The notes under the pieces were generated by a model. The model was not told where the DNA came from, did no database searches, and saw nothing but the letters and a program-made list of their open reading frames with translations. DNA of 8,902 bases from Verrucomicrobiales bacterium (GTDB taxonomy: Bacteria > Verrucomicrobiota > Verrucomicrobiia > Verrucomicrobiales > V1-33): contig JALRGB010000463.1 in the NCBI GenBank assembly GCA_023253575.1, positions 1 to 8,902 on the forward strand, read 5' to 3'. Both the position numbers and the translations under genes were made by a program. How positions within the stretch are numbered: the first letter of the stretch is position 1; every line of letters starts with the position of its first letter. Positions 1 to 7,750 of this stretch are shown here, piece by piece.

Positions 1-124
1 GACCGTCGAAAACACTGGCGCTTCCGCCGTCTTCAATCAGTCGGTGACCGTCGTACCAGAACCAACCAGCGCCTTGCTCGTCATGATCAGCGCCCTCGGG
101 TTCATCGCCCGCCGCCGCCGGTAA
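1..124 (+). CDS. C-terminal end of a PEP-CTERM exported protein (5' end outside window)
   Basis: Reading from base 2, an open frame of 40 codons ends at TAA (122-124). The tail reads VVPEPTSALLVMISALGFIARRRR, written here as the VPEP motif, a roughly 15-residue hydrophobic segment and a run of four arginines. This three-part pattern is the PEP-CTERM sorting signal. In that family the tail sends exported proteins to an exosortase-type membrane protease, which removes it, often in bacteria that make extracellular polysaccharide. The main body of the protein lies upstream of the window, so its function cannot be told. The few residues before the signal look like a beta-rich extracellular domain. 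A strong terminator follows within 50 bases, so this is the last gene of its transcript. Confidence 0.85.
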   Translation, partial: TVENTGASAVFNQSVTVVPEPTSALLVMISALGFIARRRR

Positions 125-173
125 TTACGATTAGCCGTCAGCAGCAGCCATCGCGCTGCTCCTGATTCTCTTT

Positions 174-210
174 AAGCCCACCGGATCGTCGATCCGGTGG
201 GCTTTTTCTT
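174..210 (+). terminator. Intrinsic terminator after the PEP-CTERM gene
   Basis: A perfect 14-bp inverted repeat (174-187 with 191-204) encloses the 3-base loop GTC and runs directly into a T-rich tract (203-210, TTTTTCTT with neighbours). The stem is GC-rich (core CCCACCGGATC). This is a textbook rho-independent terminator for the gene ending at 124 and isolates it from the gene starting at 255. Confidence 0.9.
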
Positions 211-238
211 TGCTTCCAGCCACGTCGACGGCTAGTCT
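210..238 (+). promoter_or_regulatory. Possible sigma-70-type promoter for the three-gene operon
   Basis: TTGCTT (210-215) and TAGTCT (233-238) are separated by exactly 17 bases and lie between the upstream terminator and the start codon at 255. Transcription would start near 245, leaving a leader of only about 10 bases. No Shine-Dalgarno sequence is seen before ATG 255, which fits a very short leader. Both boxes are only partial matches to consensus, so this is a candidate chosen mainly by position and spacing. Confidence 0.25.
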
Positions 239-254
239 GCTCTGACGCGCCCAG

Positions 255-3200
255 ATGGACATGCATTTCATAAACCATCGCTCTCACGCCCGCCCGGCGG
301 CTCTCCGCTGGCTGATCCTCAGCCTAGCCTGCGGGTTCGTGGCCTGTGATCGTCCGCCGCCGGCGCCGCTGGTGCCCCCTAAGCCCGCGGCTGCAGCCGC
401 GCCTGAGGCCGCGCCGGCCCCGGCGACGCCCATCCCCGCGGACGTCCGTGCGACGCCGTCGCCCGCTGTCTCAACGCCCGCGCCTTCCAGCAGCACAGCC
501 CCCAGCGGCAGCAGCAGCACCCCGGCCTTGAAAACACCGTTGGCCCAAGTACTGGCCAAGGCGGATCCTGCCGGCGATCCCAGTTGGACAACAGAACAAT
601 TTAGTGAAGACGCCGGCGCCCAACTCAACAAGCTGCTGCTGCCATGCTGGGCGTCCACCGGAGCCGAAATTCCACCGGACTTGCTCGCACCCGATTTCAA
701 GACCACGGCTTTAATGCCCGAGCTGGTCCCGACCTTTAAAGACGCCGCCTTTGCCATTTCTCGGCCAGGCTCGCTTCCCAGCGATCTGACCTTTACGGGC
801 GAGGCGGGCCTGCAAGCCGCCCTCGAGCCGGCGCGGCGCGCTTTCAGCGACACCACCCACCCGTTCCGCGGCAAGATCAAAGTCGTCAGAGTCGAACCCG
901 GCCAAGACGGGCGCCCATGGTCGACTCTCGCTTACTTTGAAGCAAGCCGCGGTCCCCGCCAACACAATGCCGAATGGCAGTGCACTTGGCATGCGGGCCA
1001 AGATGGCGCCAAACCGCTGTTGGCCTCGATCACGCTGCTCCGCTTCGAGGAAGTCGTCGCCACCCCGCCCGCCGCCGGCCCGGCAGCCCCGCTCTTTGCC
1101 GACTGCACCGAAGCCGTCCTCGGCCAAAATCCCGCATGGTCATCACAGCTCATCCGGGGCGCCAATCACTGGCATGGCAATCTCGACGTCGCCTTCGGCA
1201 TCCATCAAGGCAATCAGGGCGTCAGTCTCGCCGACGCCAATGGCGACGGACTGACCGATGTCTACCTGTGCCAACCAGACGGTCTGCCTAACCGATTTTT
1301 CCTACAGCAAGCCGATGGCACGCTGCGCGACTTCAGTCAGGAATCCGGGCTCGACATCCTCGACATCTCGCGCAGCGCCTTGTTCATCGACCTCGACAAT
1401 GACGGCGACGCCGACTGCGTGCTCGCTCACCGGTTTTCCGTCAGCATCCTTCAGAACGACGGGGCGGCCCGCTTCTCCCTAGTGCGCACCATGGCCACGG
1501 AATCCCGTGTCAGCGGACTGTCGGCGGCTGACTACGATCATGACGGCGATCTCGACTTCTACGTCTGCGGTTACAGCCCGATGAGCCAGACGTCACCCGA
1601 AGACATCTTCGCTAATCCCGTGCCCTACGAAGACGCCAACAACGGCGCCTTTAATTACCTCTACCGCAACGAGTCCAATCTGGAGTTCACCGATGCCACC
1701 ACCACCAGCGGTCTGAACCAGAACAACACTCGCTTCAGCTTCTGCTCGGCTTGGGAAGACTTCGACAATGACGGGGATCAGGACCTCTACGTCGCCAATG
1801 ACTTCGGCCGCAACAACCTCTACCAAAACAACCTGATCCCGTCCGGAAAGGCCACCTTCACCGATGTCGCCGCCCGCCTCGGAGTCGAAGACATCGCCGC
1901 CAGCATGTCCGTCGACTGGGCCGACGCCGACAATGACGGCTCAATGGACCTTTACGTCGCCAACATGTGGTCGTCCGCAGGCAACCGCATCGCCTTCCAA
2001 CAACAGTTTAAACCAGGATCGAATGAGGAAACCCGCAATCTCATCCAACGCCACGCCCGGGGTAACAGCTTCTTCAAAAACATTTCCGGCCAGTCGTTTC
2101 AAGACGCCAGTGAAACCAGCGGTCTGACCATGGGCCGCTGGGCCTGGGGTTCAAATTTCATCGATCTCAACAATGACGGATGGGAAGACATCTACGTCGC
2201 CAATGGCTTTATGAGCGCGCCCGACACGGGCGACTTGTGAAGCTTCTTCTGGCGGCAGGTCGTGTCGCAATCACCTTCATCCTCATCCTCTTCGTCCCAA
2301 ATTCTGGAGTACGACAAGGCGTGGGCCGCCCTCAACCTCATGATCCGCGAAGGCCGTGGCTTCAGCGGCCATGAACGCAACTGCACATTCCTCAATCTCG
2401 CCGGTCAAGATCAACGATTTGCCAATGTCTCGTCCGCCACCAGCCTCGACTTCGATGACGACGGGCGCTCAGTGGCCAGTATCGACTGGGATAGCGATGG
2501 CGACCTCGACATCTGGGTAACCAACCGGACCGGCCCCGCCGTGCGCTACCTGCGCAATGACACGCCATCCACTCACCCGAGCCTAAGCTTCGATCTCCGC
2601 GGCACTACCGCCAACCGCAACGCCGTCGGGGCCCGCGTCGAACTCTACCAAGGAAAAAATGGCACCACCCGGCGGATCAAGTCCGTCCGCGCCGGCCATG
2701 GTCACCTCGCCCAGTCGTCACTGCACGTCCCATTCGGACTGGGCACCGCCGGCCCGGCGTCCCACGTCATCGTCAAATGGCCCGGGGGCAGCGCCGAGAA
2801 ATTCCCCCTACCCGCCACCGGCACCCAATTCCAGCTCGTCCAAGGAAGCGGATTCGCCGCCCCTGTCGCCCCCCGCCCAGCCGTCCCGGTCCTGACTCCA
2901 TCCACCGTCACCCCGCCCGAAGAAAGCGACGCCGGCCGCATCGTCCTGCTCCGCCCCGCACCCGTGCCCGACCTAGTCGTCACCACCGCCAGCGGAGAGA
3001 CGACCGCGCTCGCCCCCATCTCCCCAACTCCCGCCAAACCGCTCCTGATCAACTTGTGGGCCACTTGGTGCGCCCCGTGCCTCAAAGAAATGACGGAATG
3101 GACCAGCGCCCAAGACCGCCTCAAGGCCGCTGGCCTCGACATCGTTTCCATCTCGGTCGATGACCAGACAGATCCCGCCGCCCGCCTCGCCGCCGTCACC

Positions 3201-4340
3201 GCCACCTTGGCAAAAATCGGGTATCCCTTTCGCACCGCCTTTCCAGACGAGAACCTCATTGCCCGGCTCGAGTCGCTGCAGCGGAGTTTCATCGGTCGCC
3301 AGTCCGCCCTGCCGGTGCCCAGCAGTTTTCTAATCGATTCCCGCGGACGCCTCGCTGTCATCTATCGGGGACCGGTCGCGGTCGACCAGCTGCTAGCTGA
3401 CCTCACGCTGCTGGACCAGCCACTCGATAAAATTCTGACTGGCGCGGTGCCATTTCCCGGCCGGTGGCTGGGTCAGCCGAAACCAACGGAAGCCCGGTCC
3501 GTGGCCATCAAATTTCTCAACCGCGGATTGATTGGTGAAGCGGAAACGTATGTCCGCCGGTTGTCCGCATGGCAATCTGCGCATCCTGGCGTTTTCTCCG
3601 GGCAGGAACGCTCCGACTTGCAAAACTACCTTGGGGCCGTGCTGTACGATCAGAACAAATTCCAAGAGGCCCTGACCGCATGGAATGAGTACATCCAGCA
3701 GGTACCAGGCGACCGAGCTACTCTCATCGACATGGCCCGCGCGTGGACCGCGCTCAAACAACCGGTCGAGGCCGCGGCCGCGCTGCGTCAGGCGCTGCGG
3801 ATGAAACGAGATGACGTCGATTTACTGGCCCAGCTCGGCCGCTCGCTGATGGCGGCCGGCGATCCATCGGGTTTCCGCGAAGCGGCTAGTTTGTTCCGCG
3901 AAGCCATGGAGCTCCAGCCGTCGCGAGTGCTCCGTTTTGAGCTAGCCCAAGCGCTCGGGCTCAGCGGCCGCTGCCAAGAGGCCATCGCTGAACTACGGGC
4001 CATTCTGACCGCCACTCCGGGCTGGCCCCCAGCCACCAACAATCTGGCTTGGCTACTGGCCACCGGCCCCGACGCCAGCCTGCGCGACGGACCCGAAGCC
4101 GTGCGCCTCGCCACCTCCGTTCGCAACCCAGAAATCATCTTCACTCTGGGGACGCTCTCCGCGGCCTATGCCGAAGCCGGCCAGTTCGACGACGCACTGC
4201 AAACAATTCGCGAAGCGATCGCCATCGAGCAGGCCCGCCCCACCTCCGAATACCTCAAGGATTTTCAAACCATGCAAGCGTCATACGAGGCACGGCAGCC
4301 GCATCGCGACCCCCGGTTGGCCGGTGGCCAAGGATCATGA
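255..4340 (+). CDS. Probable selenoprotein: FG-GAP/VCBS, ASPIC-UnbV, thioredoxin (TlpA-like) and TPR lipoprotein, with in-frame UGA at codon 662
   Basis: One frame runs 1362 codons from ATG 255 to TGA 4338-4340, broken only by TGA at 2238-2240. Residues 1-31 form a lipoprotein signal (hydrophobic WLILSLACGFVAC, acceptor Cys31 after FVA), followed by a Pro/Ala-rich linker to about residue 95 and an unrecognised globular domain to about 285. Calcium-type FG-GAP/VCBS loops of the form DxDxDGDxD begin at residues 327, 379, 426, 502, 557, 637 and, after the UGA, 744. An ASPIC/UnbV module (NAVGARVELY, then FGLG and VKWPGG) covers about 789-850. A TlpA-like thioredoxin domain (about 905-1050) has WCAPC with Cys939 and Cys942 and a probable cis-Pro1022. 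TPR repeats fill about 1080-1340. The UGA sits in a continuous family motif, DTGDL-UGA-SFFWRQVV, so the two halves belong to one protein. With the hairpin at 2252-2268, selenocysteine insertion is the best reading. Alternatives are a nonsense mutation or sequencing error (Cys TGC or Trp TGG to TGA), giving pieces 255-2240 and about 2262-4340. The second piece would start inside a domain and lack an export signal. The gene probably acts at the cell envelope; its substrate is unknown. Confidence 0.72.
2238..2268 (+). promoter_or_regulatory. UGA codon plus SECIS-like hairpin (candidate bacterial selenocysteine insertion element)
   Basis: UGA (2238-2240) is followed by 11 bases and then a hairpin: GCGGCA (2252-2257) pairs with TGTCGC (2263-2268) over six base pairs (one G-U), closing the 5-base loop GGTCG (2258-2262). 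The loop begins 17 bases after the UGA. Bacterial SECIS elements lie inside the coding region just after the UGA, with a small apical loop carrying G in its first two positions, where SelB binds. From memory, the E. coli fdhF element has the same GCAGGUC string across its stem-loop junction at almost the same distance. The hairpin also encodes WRQVVSQ, so it is under protein constraint too. The structure and spacing are seen directly; the function is inferred. Confidence 0.7.
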
Positions 4341-6217
4341 AATCGGCACTCCCACTGCACGCCCTTGCGCTCGCCTCCGTCGCCGCCGCCGCCGGATGGC
4401 TGATCTCGTGCCGCCCGGAGTCGCGCCCACCCGAGACCACCGCCGCCACCGCCACCGCCGAAGCCCTACCGGCCGCGCCCACCTTCGCCTCCCACATCGC
4501 CCCCATCGTCTTTAAAAACTGCGCCGTCTGCCACCGTCCCGGGGAGGCGGGACCGTTTTCTTTGCTGACCTTTGCCGAGGTGGCTAAACGCTCAAAACTC
4601 ATCGCCGAGGTCACGGCGCGCCGGACCATGCCCCCGTGGCTACCGGTCGCTGGACATGGCTCATTTGTCGGCGAGCGCCGACTGACGGCCACTGAAATCG
4701 CCCTCTTTCAGCGCTGGCATGACCAGGGAGCACCGGAGGGAGATGCTGCCCTGACGCCGTCCATCCCGCCCTTCACCGACGGTTGGCAACTCGGCCTGCC
4801 CGATGCGGTCGTCACCATGCCCGAACCTTTCGCTCTGCCTGCCGACGGCCGCGATGTCTATCGCAACTTCGTGCTGACCGTGCCGCCCGGCCCAGCGCGC
4901 TTCGTTCGAGGCGTGGAATTTCGGCCCGGTAACCCCCGCGCCGTGCACCACGCTTTCGTGCTCGTCGATGACCAAGGCGACTCGGTAACTCTCGACGACG
5001 CAGCGCCCGGCCCGGGTTATCCCGGCATGAACCCCGGCCCCAGCGCCCGCAGTCCCGGCGGTCATTTCGTCAGCTGGCAGCCGGGCAAAACGCCGTCTTT
5101 CGTGCCCGAAGGCATGAGCTGGCGCTTGGCACCCGGCGCCCGCCTCGTCGTACAAATGCACCTGCAACCGACCGGACGCCCCGAATCCGTGCAGGCCAGC
5201 GTCGGGTTGTTCTTCACCAACGATCCCCCGCGCGCCGTGCCCTACAAACTGGTGCTGGCTTCCTCGCAAATCGATGTCCCCCCAGGCACCGCGGCCCATG
5301 TGGTGGAGTCTAGCTACCGGCTCCCCGTCGACGTCCATGTGCTCGGACTCATTCCTCATGCCCACTACCTCGGCCGCGCACTTCACGGCACCGCCGAACT
5401 TCCCAATGGAACGACGCAATGGCTGATGCGCATTGATGACTGGGATTTTAAATGGCAGGGAGATTATCGCTTCAGCCAGCCCGTCTTCCTGCCGAAGGGC
5501 ACTGTGCTCCGCCAACATTTCACCTACGACAATTCGGAAGCCAATCCCCGAAACCCATTTCACCCGCCGCGCCGCATCACTTTCGGCCCGAATACGACCG
5601 ACGAAATGGGAGAACTCTGGATTCAGGTCCTGCCCGCATCCCGCCAAGATTACGAAACTCTTAACCGTGACTACGGACAGCTCGCCATCACCCGGCGGCT
5701 CGATGACATGCGCCGCCGCGTGGCCGACACCCCGAATGACGCGGTCGTGCTCACCGAATACGCCAAAACCCTCATCGCCCTGAATCGGGCTCCAGAGGCA
5801 GCCCCACACCTCCAGCGCGCCATTGAACTGGATGATCCCAACGCCGCCGAAGCTTGGTACCTGCAAGGAATGATCGATGTGCGCGGCGGTCAGCCCGGCT
5901 CTGCCCAAACCGCGTTCGAACAGGCCATCAGCCGCCAACCCCGCCACTTCGCGGCCCATAATGCCCTCGGCATGCTCGCCCTGCGCGCCCAGTCCCCCGA
6001 CCGCGCCCTCCACCACTTTCAAAGCGCCGTCGAAGCCTATCCAGAACAGGCTGCCACTCAGGCGAATCTTGGTTTGACCTACCTCAAACTCGGCCGCCCG
6101 GCCGAGGCCATCGCGCCGCTCGAAGCGGCCCTCTCATTGGAACCCGACAACCCGAAGCGCAAAGAGATGCTTGATCAGGCCCGGGCCGCCCTCACCCCCA
6201 CCGCCACGCCACCGTGA
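4337..6217 (+). CDS. Cytochrome c - PHM-like copper monooxygenase - TPR lipoprotein
   Basis: The product is 626 residues. ATG 4337 overlaps the upstream TGA as ATGA, with AAGGA (4330-4334) as a closely placed ribosome site; the frame is open further upstream but only ATG 4337 gives an export signal. Residues 1-25 end in the lipobox LISC (Cys25). A c-type haem domain follows: CAVCH at 62-66 and a possible distal ligand Met98 in TMPPW. The middle region resembles the two-domain copper type II ascorbate-dependent monooxygenase core (peptidylglycine hydroxylating type). The likely ligands are His204-His205 (AVHHAF) and His275 (QMHLQP) for one copper, and His341, His343 (PHAHYLG) and Met424 (DEMGELW) for the other. 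TPR repeats occupy about 455-620. Family enzymes use two separated coppers and O2 to hydroxylate a C-H bond; here the fused haem domain could supply electrons. Substrate is unknown. Related cytochrome c-PHM-TPR proteins are common in PVC bacteria and Acidobacteria. Confidence 0.85.
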   Translation: MKSALPLHALALASVAAAAGWLISCRPESRPPETTAATATAEALPAAPTFASHIAPIVFKNCAVCHRPGEAGPFSLLTFAEVAKRSKLIAEVTARRTMPPWLPVAGHGSFVGERRLTATEIALFQRWHDQGAPEGDAALTPSIPPFTDGWQLGLPDAVVTMPEPFALPADGRDVYRNFVLTVPPGPARFVRGVEFRPGNPRAVHHAFVLVDDQGDSVTLDDAAPGPGYPGMNPGPSARSPGGHFVSWQPGKTPSFVPEGMSWRLAPGARLVVQMHLQPTGRPESVQASVGLFFTNDPPRAVPYKLVLASSQIDVPPGTAAHVVESSYRLPVDVHVLGLIPHAHYLGRALHGTAELPNGTTQWLMRIDDWDFKWQGDYRFSQPVFLPKGTVLRQHFTYDNSEANPRNPFHPPRRITFGPNTTDEMGELWIQVLPASRQDYETLNRDYGQLAITRRLDDMRRRVADTPNDAVVLTEYAKTLIALNRAPEAAPHLQRAIELDDPNAAEAWYLQGMIDVRGGQPGSAQTAFEQAISRQPRHFAAHNALGMLALRAQSPDRALHHFQSAVEAYPEQAATQANLGLTYLKLGRPAEAIAPLEAALSLEPDNPKRKEMLDQARAALTPTATPP

Positions 6218-6774
6218 AACCAACCCCCTCGCCACACGGCCGCCGCCTCGTCATACTCGCGCTCCTCAGCGGCGCCCTGGCCGCCGCCAGCACCGCTACC
6301 GAACCAGCCGTCCCCGCCCCGGCCCCACCCCCGTCGCCCGTCGCCTGCCACCGGGTCGCCATGGATCAATATCAATGTTTTATAAAAAACTGGGACGAAA
6401 AACAAACCCCTGTCCTCTGCGCGGTTGTACGCACCCCCACTGATTTCAGCGCTCTCTTCCACCCCGCCCCCGTCGGTGGCACCCAACGCCCGTTCGCCCC
6501 ACCCCCGGAGTTCTTTACCAAGGAGCAAATTCTCGTCGTGGCCCGCGTTATGCCAGCTCAGTCGTCACCCGACGGCGGATTCACCCTCGAAAAACTCACC
6601 CGCCACAACAATGAACTCGAGCTCCACTACCAGTTCCAACCACACACCTCCAACGCCACTTTCTCCGTCAAAAATTTCCTAGCCCTGCGCCTCCCTCAAC
6701 ACCCCTACGCTTCTATCACATTCTACGAAAACGGTCGAAAAATCAGAACCCTGAAAACCAATCAGAACAATTGA
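6214..6774 (+). CDS. Small secreted protein of unknown function
   Basis: The 186-residue product starts at GTG 6214, which overlaps the preceding TGA as GTGA, so translation is probably coupled to the cytochrome/monooxygenase gene. An N-terminal signal peptide is clear: basic MKPTPSPHGRR, a hydrophobic core LVILALLSGALAAAS and a probable cut near ASTA-TEP around residue 29; there is no lipobox. A short Pro/Ala linker leads to a compact domain (about 45-186) that looks beta-rich, with strands such as EQILVVARV, LELHYQF and YASITFYENG and the motif ATFSVKNFLAL. It has Cys45, Cys55 and Cys69. I do not recognise the family; a faint likeness to PrcB-type secreted domains is too weak to name it. 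It is the last gene of the operon and is expected in the periplasm or outside the cell. Confidence 0.75.
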   Translation: MKPTPSPHGRRLVILALLSGALAAASTATEPAVPAPAPPPSPVACHRVAMDQYQCFIKNWDEKQTPVLCAVVRTPTDFSALFHPAPVGGTQRPFAPPPEFFTKEQILVVARVMPAQSSPDGGFTLEKLTRHNNELELHYQFQPHTSNATFSVKNFLALRLPQHPYASITFYENGRKIRTLKTNQNN

Positions 6775-6778
6775 TTGG
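6758..6778 (-). terminator. Weak hairpin between convergent genes, possible nusG terminator
   Basis: CCAATCA (6758-6764) and TGATTGG (6772-6778) form a perfect 7-bp stem with a 7-base loop overlapping the stop codon of the small secreted protein gene. Read on the minus strand it is followed by a short T run (TTTTC), so it could end transcripts leaving nusG. On the plus strand no T tract follows. The stem is short and AT-rich, so termination is uncertain. Confidence 0.35.
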
Positions 6779-6804
6779 CAGTCATCTCGTTTGAGAACCG
6801 GTTT

Positions 6805-7374
6805 CTAACCGCGTTCGACCTGCCAATATTCGAGCTCGACCGGCGTGGAGCGGCCGAAGATACTGACGGAAACGCGCAACTTTCCGCGCTCGGGATCGAT
6901 TTCCTCGACGACGCCCATTTGATTTTCGAACGGACCATCGGCGACCTTGACGGTATCCCCGACCTCAAATTGGATTTTTGGTTTTACGGCGTCCTCACGC
7001 TCGCGGATTTGGGCGAGGACCTGCTCGACTTCCTTCGGCCGCATCGGAACCGGAGGACTATGCTTGGTGCCGGCGAAATTAATGACACCGATGGTATCCT
7101 TGACGAAGTACCAAGTGCGGTCCACGAGCTTGGCTTGGTCATCAAGCAACCACATGTTGGCGATGATATATCCAGGGTAAAACTTGCGCTTGGTTTCGGT
7201 TTTTTTACCCTTTTTTACTTCGGAGACGCGTTCGGTAGGAACCAAAACCTCGTAGACGAAATCGCCCATTTCTTCAGTGGCGATACGTTTTTGCATGTTA
7301 TCCCTGACCTTGGACTCCTGACCGGAGAGGACGTGGACAACATACCATTGATCGCGGGGCGCTGGAACGGGCAT
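6805..7374 (-). CDS. nusG: Transcription termination/antitermination factor NusG
   Basis: The 189-residue product has the full NusG layout. The NGN domain (about 8-120) starts with QWYVVHVLSGQE and contains RKFYPGYIIANM, the part that contacts the RNA polymerase clamp; the KOW domain (about 132-186) carries GDTVKVADGPFENQMG and VSIFGRSTPVELEYWQVE. NusG rides on RNA polymerase, reduces pausing, works with Rho and, through the KOW domain, links polymerase to the ribosome protein S10. Length and motifs match the usual bacterial protein, with no insertion domain. ATG 7374 gives the normal N-terminus, but no Shine-Dalgarno sequence is visible before it. It is the last gene of the trpT-secE-nusG unit and faces a convergent operon instead of rplK. 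Confidence 0.97.
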   Translation of the reverse strand: MPVPAPRDQWYVVHVLSGQESKVRDNMQKRIATEEMGDFVYEVLVPTERVSEVKKGKKTETKRKFYPGYIIANMWLLDDQAKLVDRTWYFVKDTIGVINFAGTKHSPPVPMRPKEVEQVLAQIREREDAVKPKIQFEVGDTVKVADGPFENQMGVVEEIDPERGKLRVSVSIFGRSTPVELEYWQVERG

Positions 7375-7502
7375 GGGGCAATAAAATAAATCGAAGGGAG
7401 GAGAGAAGTCTGGATGAACGGAAGGGATGAATCGTATAGTGAGTGGCTTATGAAACCACTAAACCGCTAAAAAGCCAAGATAACGATCAATGAGAAAGCG
7501 GA

Positions 7503-7718
7503 CTAAACCAGCCAGTTCAGACCGCGCATGAAAAAGACGAGGACAGTATCCCACAGCGAGATCCATGCGGACAGCAGCAGAGTAGCGATGAAGACGACCA
7601 CGGTCGAATCAATAAGCTCGCGATAACGCTTCAGGCCACGTTCTTTAGGATCCCACGGCCAAGAGGCGCGCCGGAGCTCATCAGTGACTTCGCGGATGAA
7701 TTTAGTGACTCGGGTCAT
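7503..7718 (-). CDS. secE: Preprotein translocase subunit SecE
   Basis: This is a short, single-span SecE of 71 residues. An amphipathic N-terminal helix (MTRVTKFIREVTDEL) leads to the hallmark ELRRASWP (14-21), then a second conserved stretch RYRELIDSTVVVF and one membrane span of about residues 39-64. SecE clamps the two halves of SecY in the inner-membrane SecYEG channel. I chose ATG 7718 because it places the normal start just before the conserved helix; the longer frame to 7784 would run into the tRNA gene. No Shine-Dalgarno sequence is seen. It lies 32 bases after the tRNA-Trp 3' end and 128 bases before nusG, the usual bacterial order. Confidence 0.95.
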   Translation of the reverse strand: MTRVTKFIREVTDELRRASWPWDPKERGLKRYRELIDSTVVVFIATLLLSAWISLWDTVLVFFMRGLNWLV

Positions 7719-7750
7719 GAAAAATGTAAGGGGAGGAGAAACTGAAAATT

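Noticed and set aside
284..880. 198-codon open frame on the minus strand
   Set aside because: It is the antisense of the Pro/Ala-rich linker and early domain of the lipoprotein; its Ala/Gly-rich composition is just the mirror of that linker.
4049..4336. Longer N-terminus for the cytochrome/monooxygenase gene
   Set aside because: The extension lies in another frame of the upstream TPR region, is Arg/Pro-rich shadow sequence and would bury the lipoprotein signal.
2262..4340. Independent gene starting at GTG 2262 just after the UGA
   Set aside because: The start would fall inside the SECIS-like loop and within the WRQVV motif, in the same frame as the upstream gene. It would cut a domain in two and leave a thioredoxin/TPR protein without an export signal.
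4661..6022. 453-codon open frame on the minus strand
   Set aside because: It lies opposite the cytochrome/monooxygenase gene, whose motifs are unmistakable. The minus-strand translation shows no recognisable domain, and long antisense frames are expected in GC-rich coding DNA.
6775..7389. 204-codon open frame on the plus strand
   Set aside because: It is the exact antisense of nusG, which is certain from its NGN and KOW motifs.
7442..7460. Small hairpin AGTGG/CCACT between secE and nusG
   Set aside because: Only five base pairs with a 9-base loop and no T run; not convincing as a terminator or regulator.
7414..7470. 18-codon plus-strand frame preceded by GGGAGGAG
   Set aside because: The purine-rich site is the complement of the shared secE/nusG leader motif. 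The peptide is very short, has no visible promoter and lies antisense in the nusG leader.
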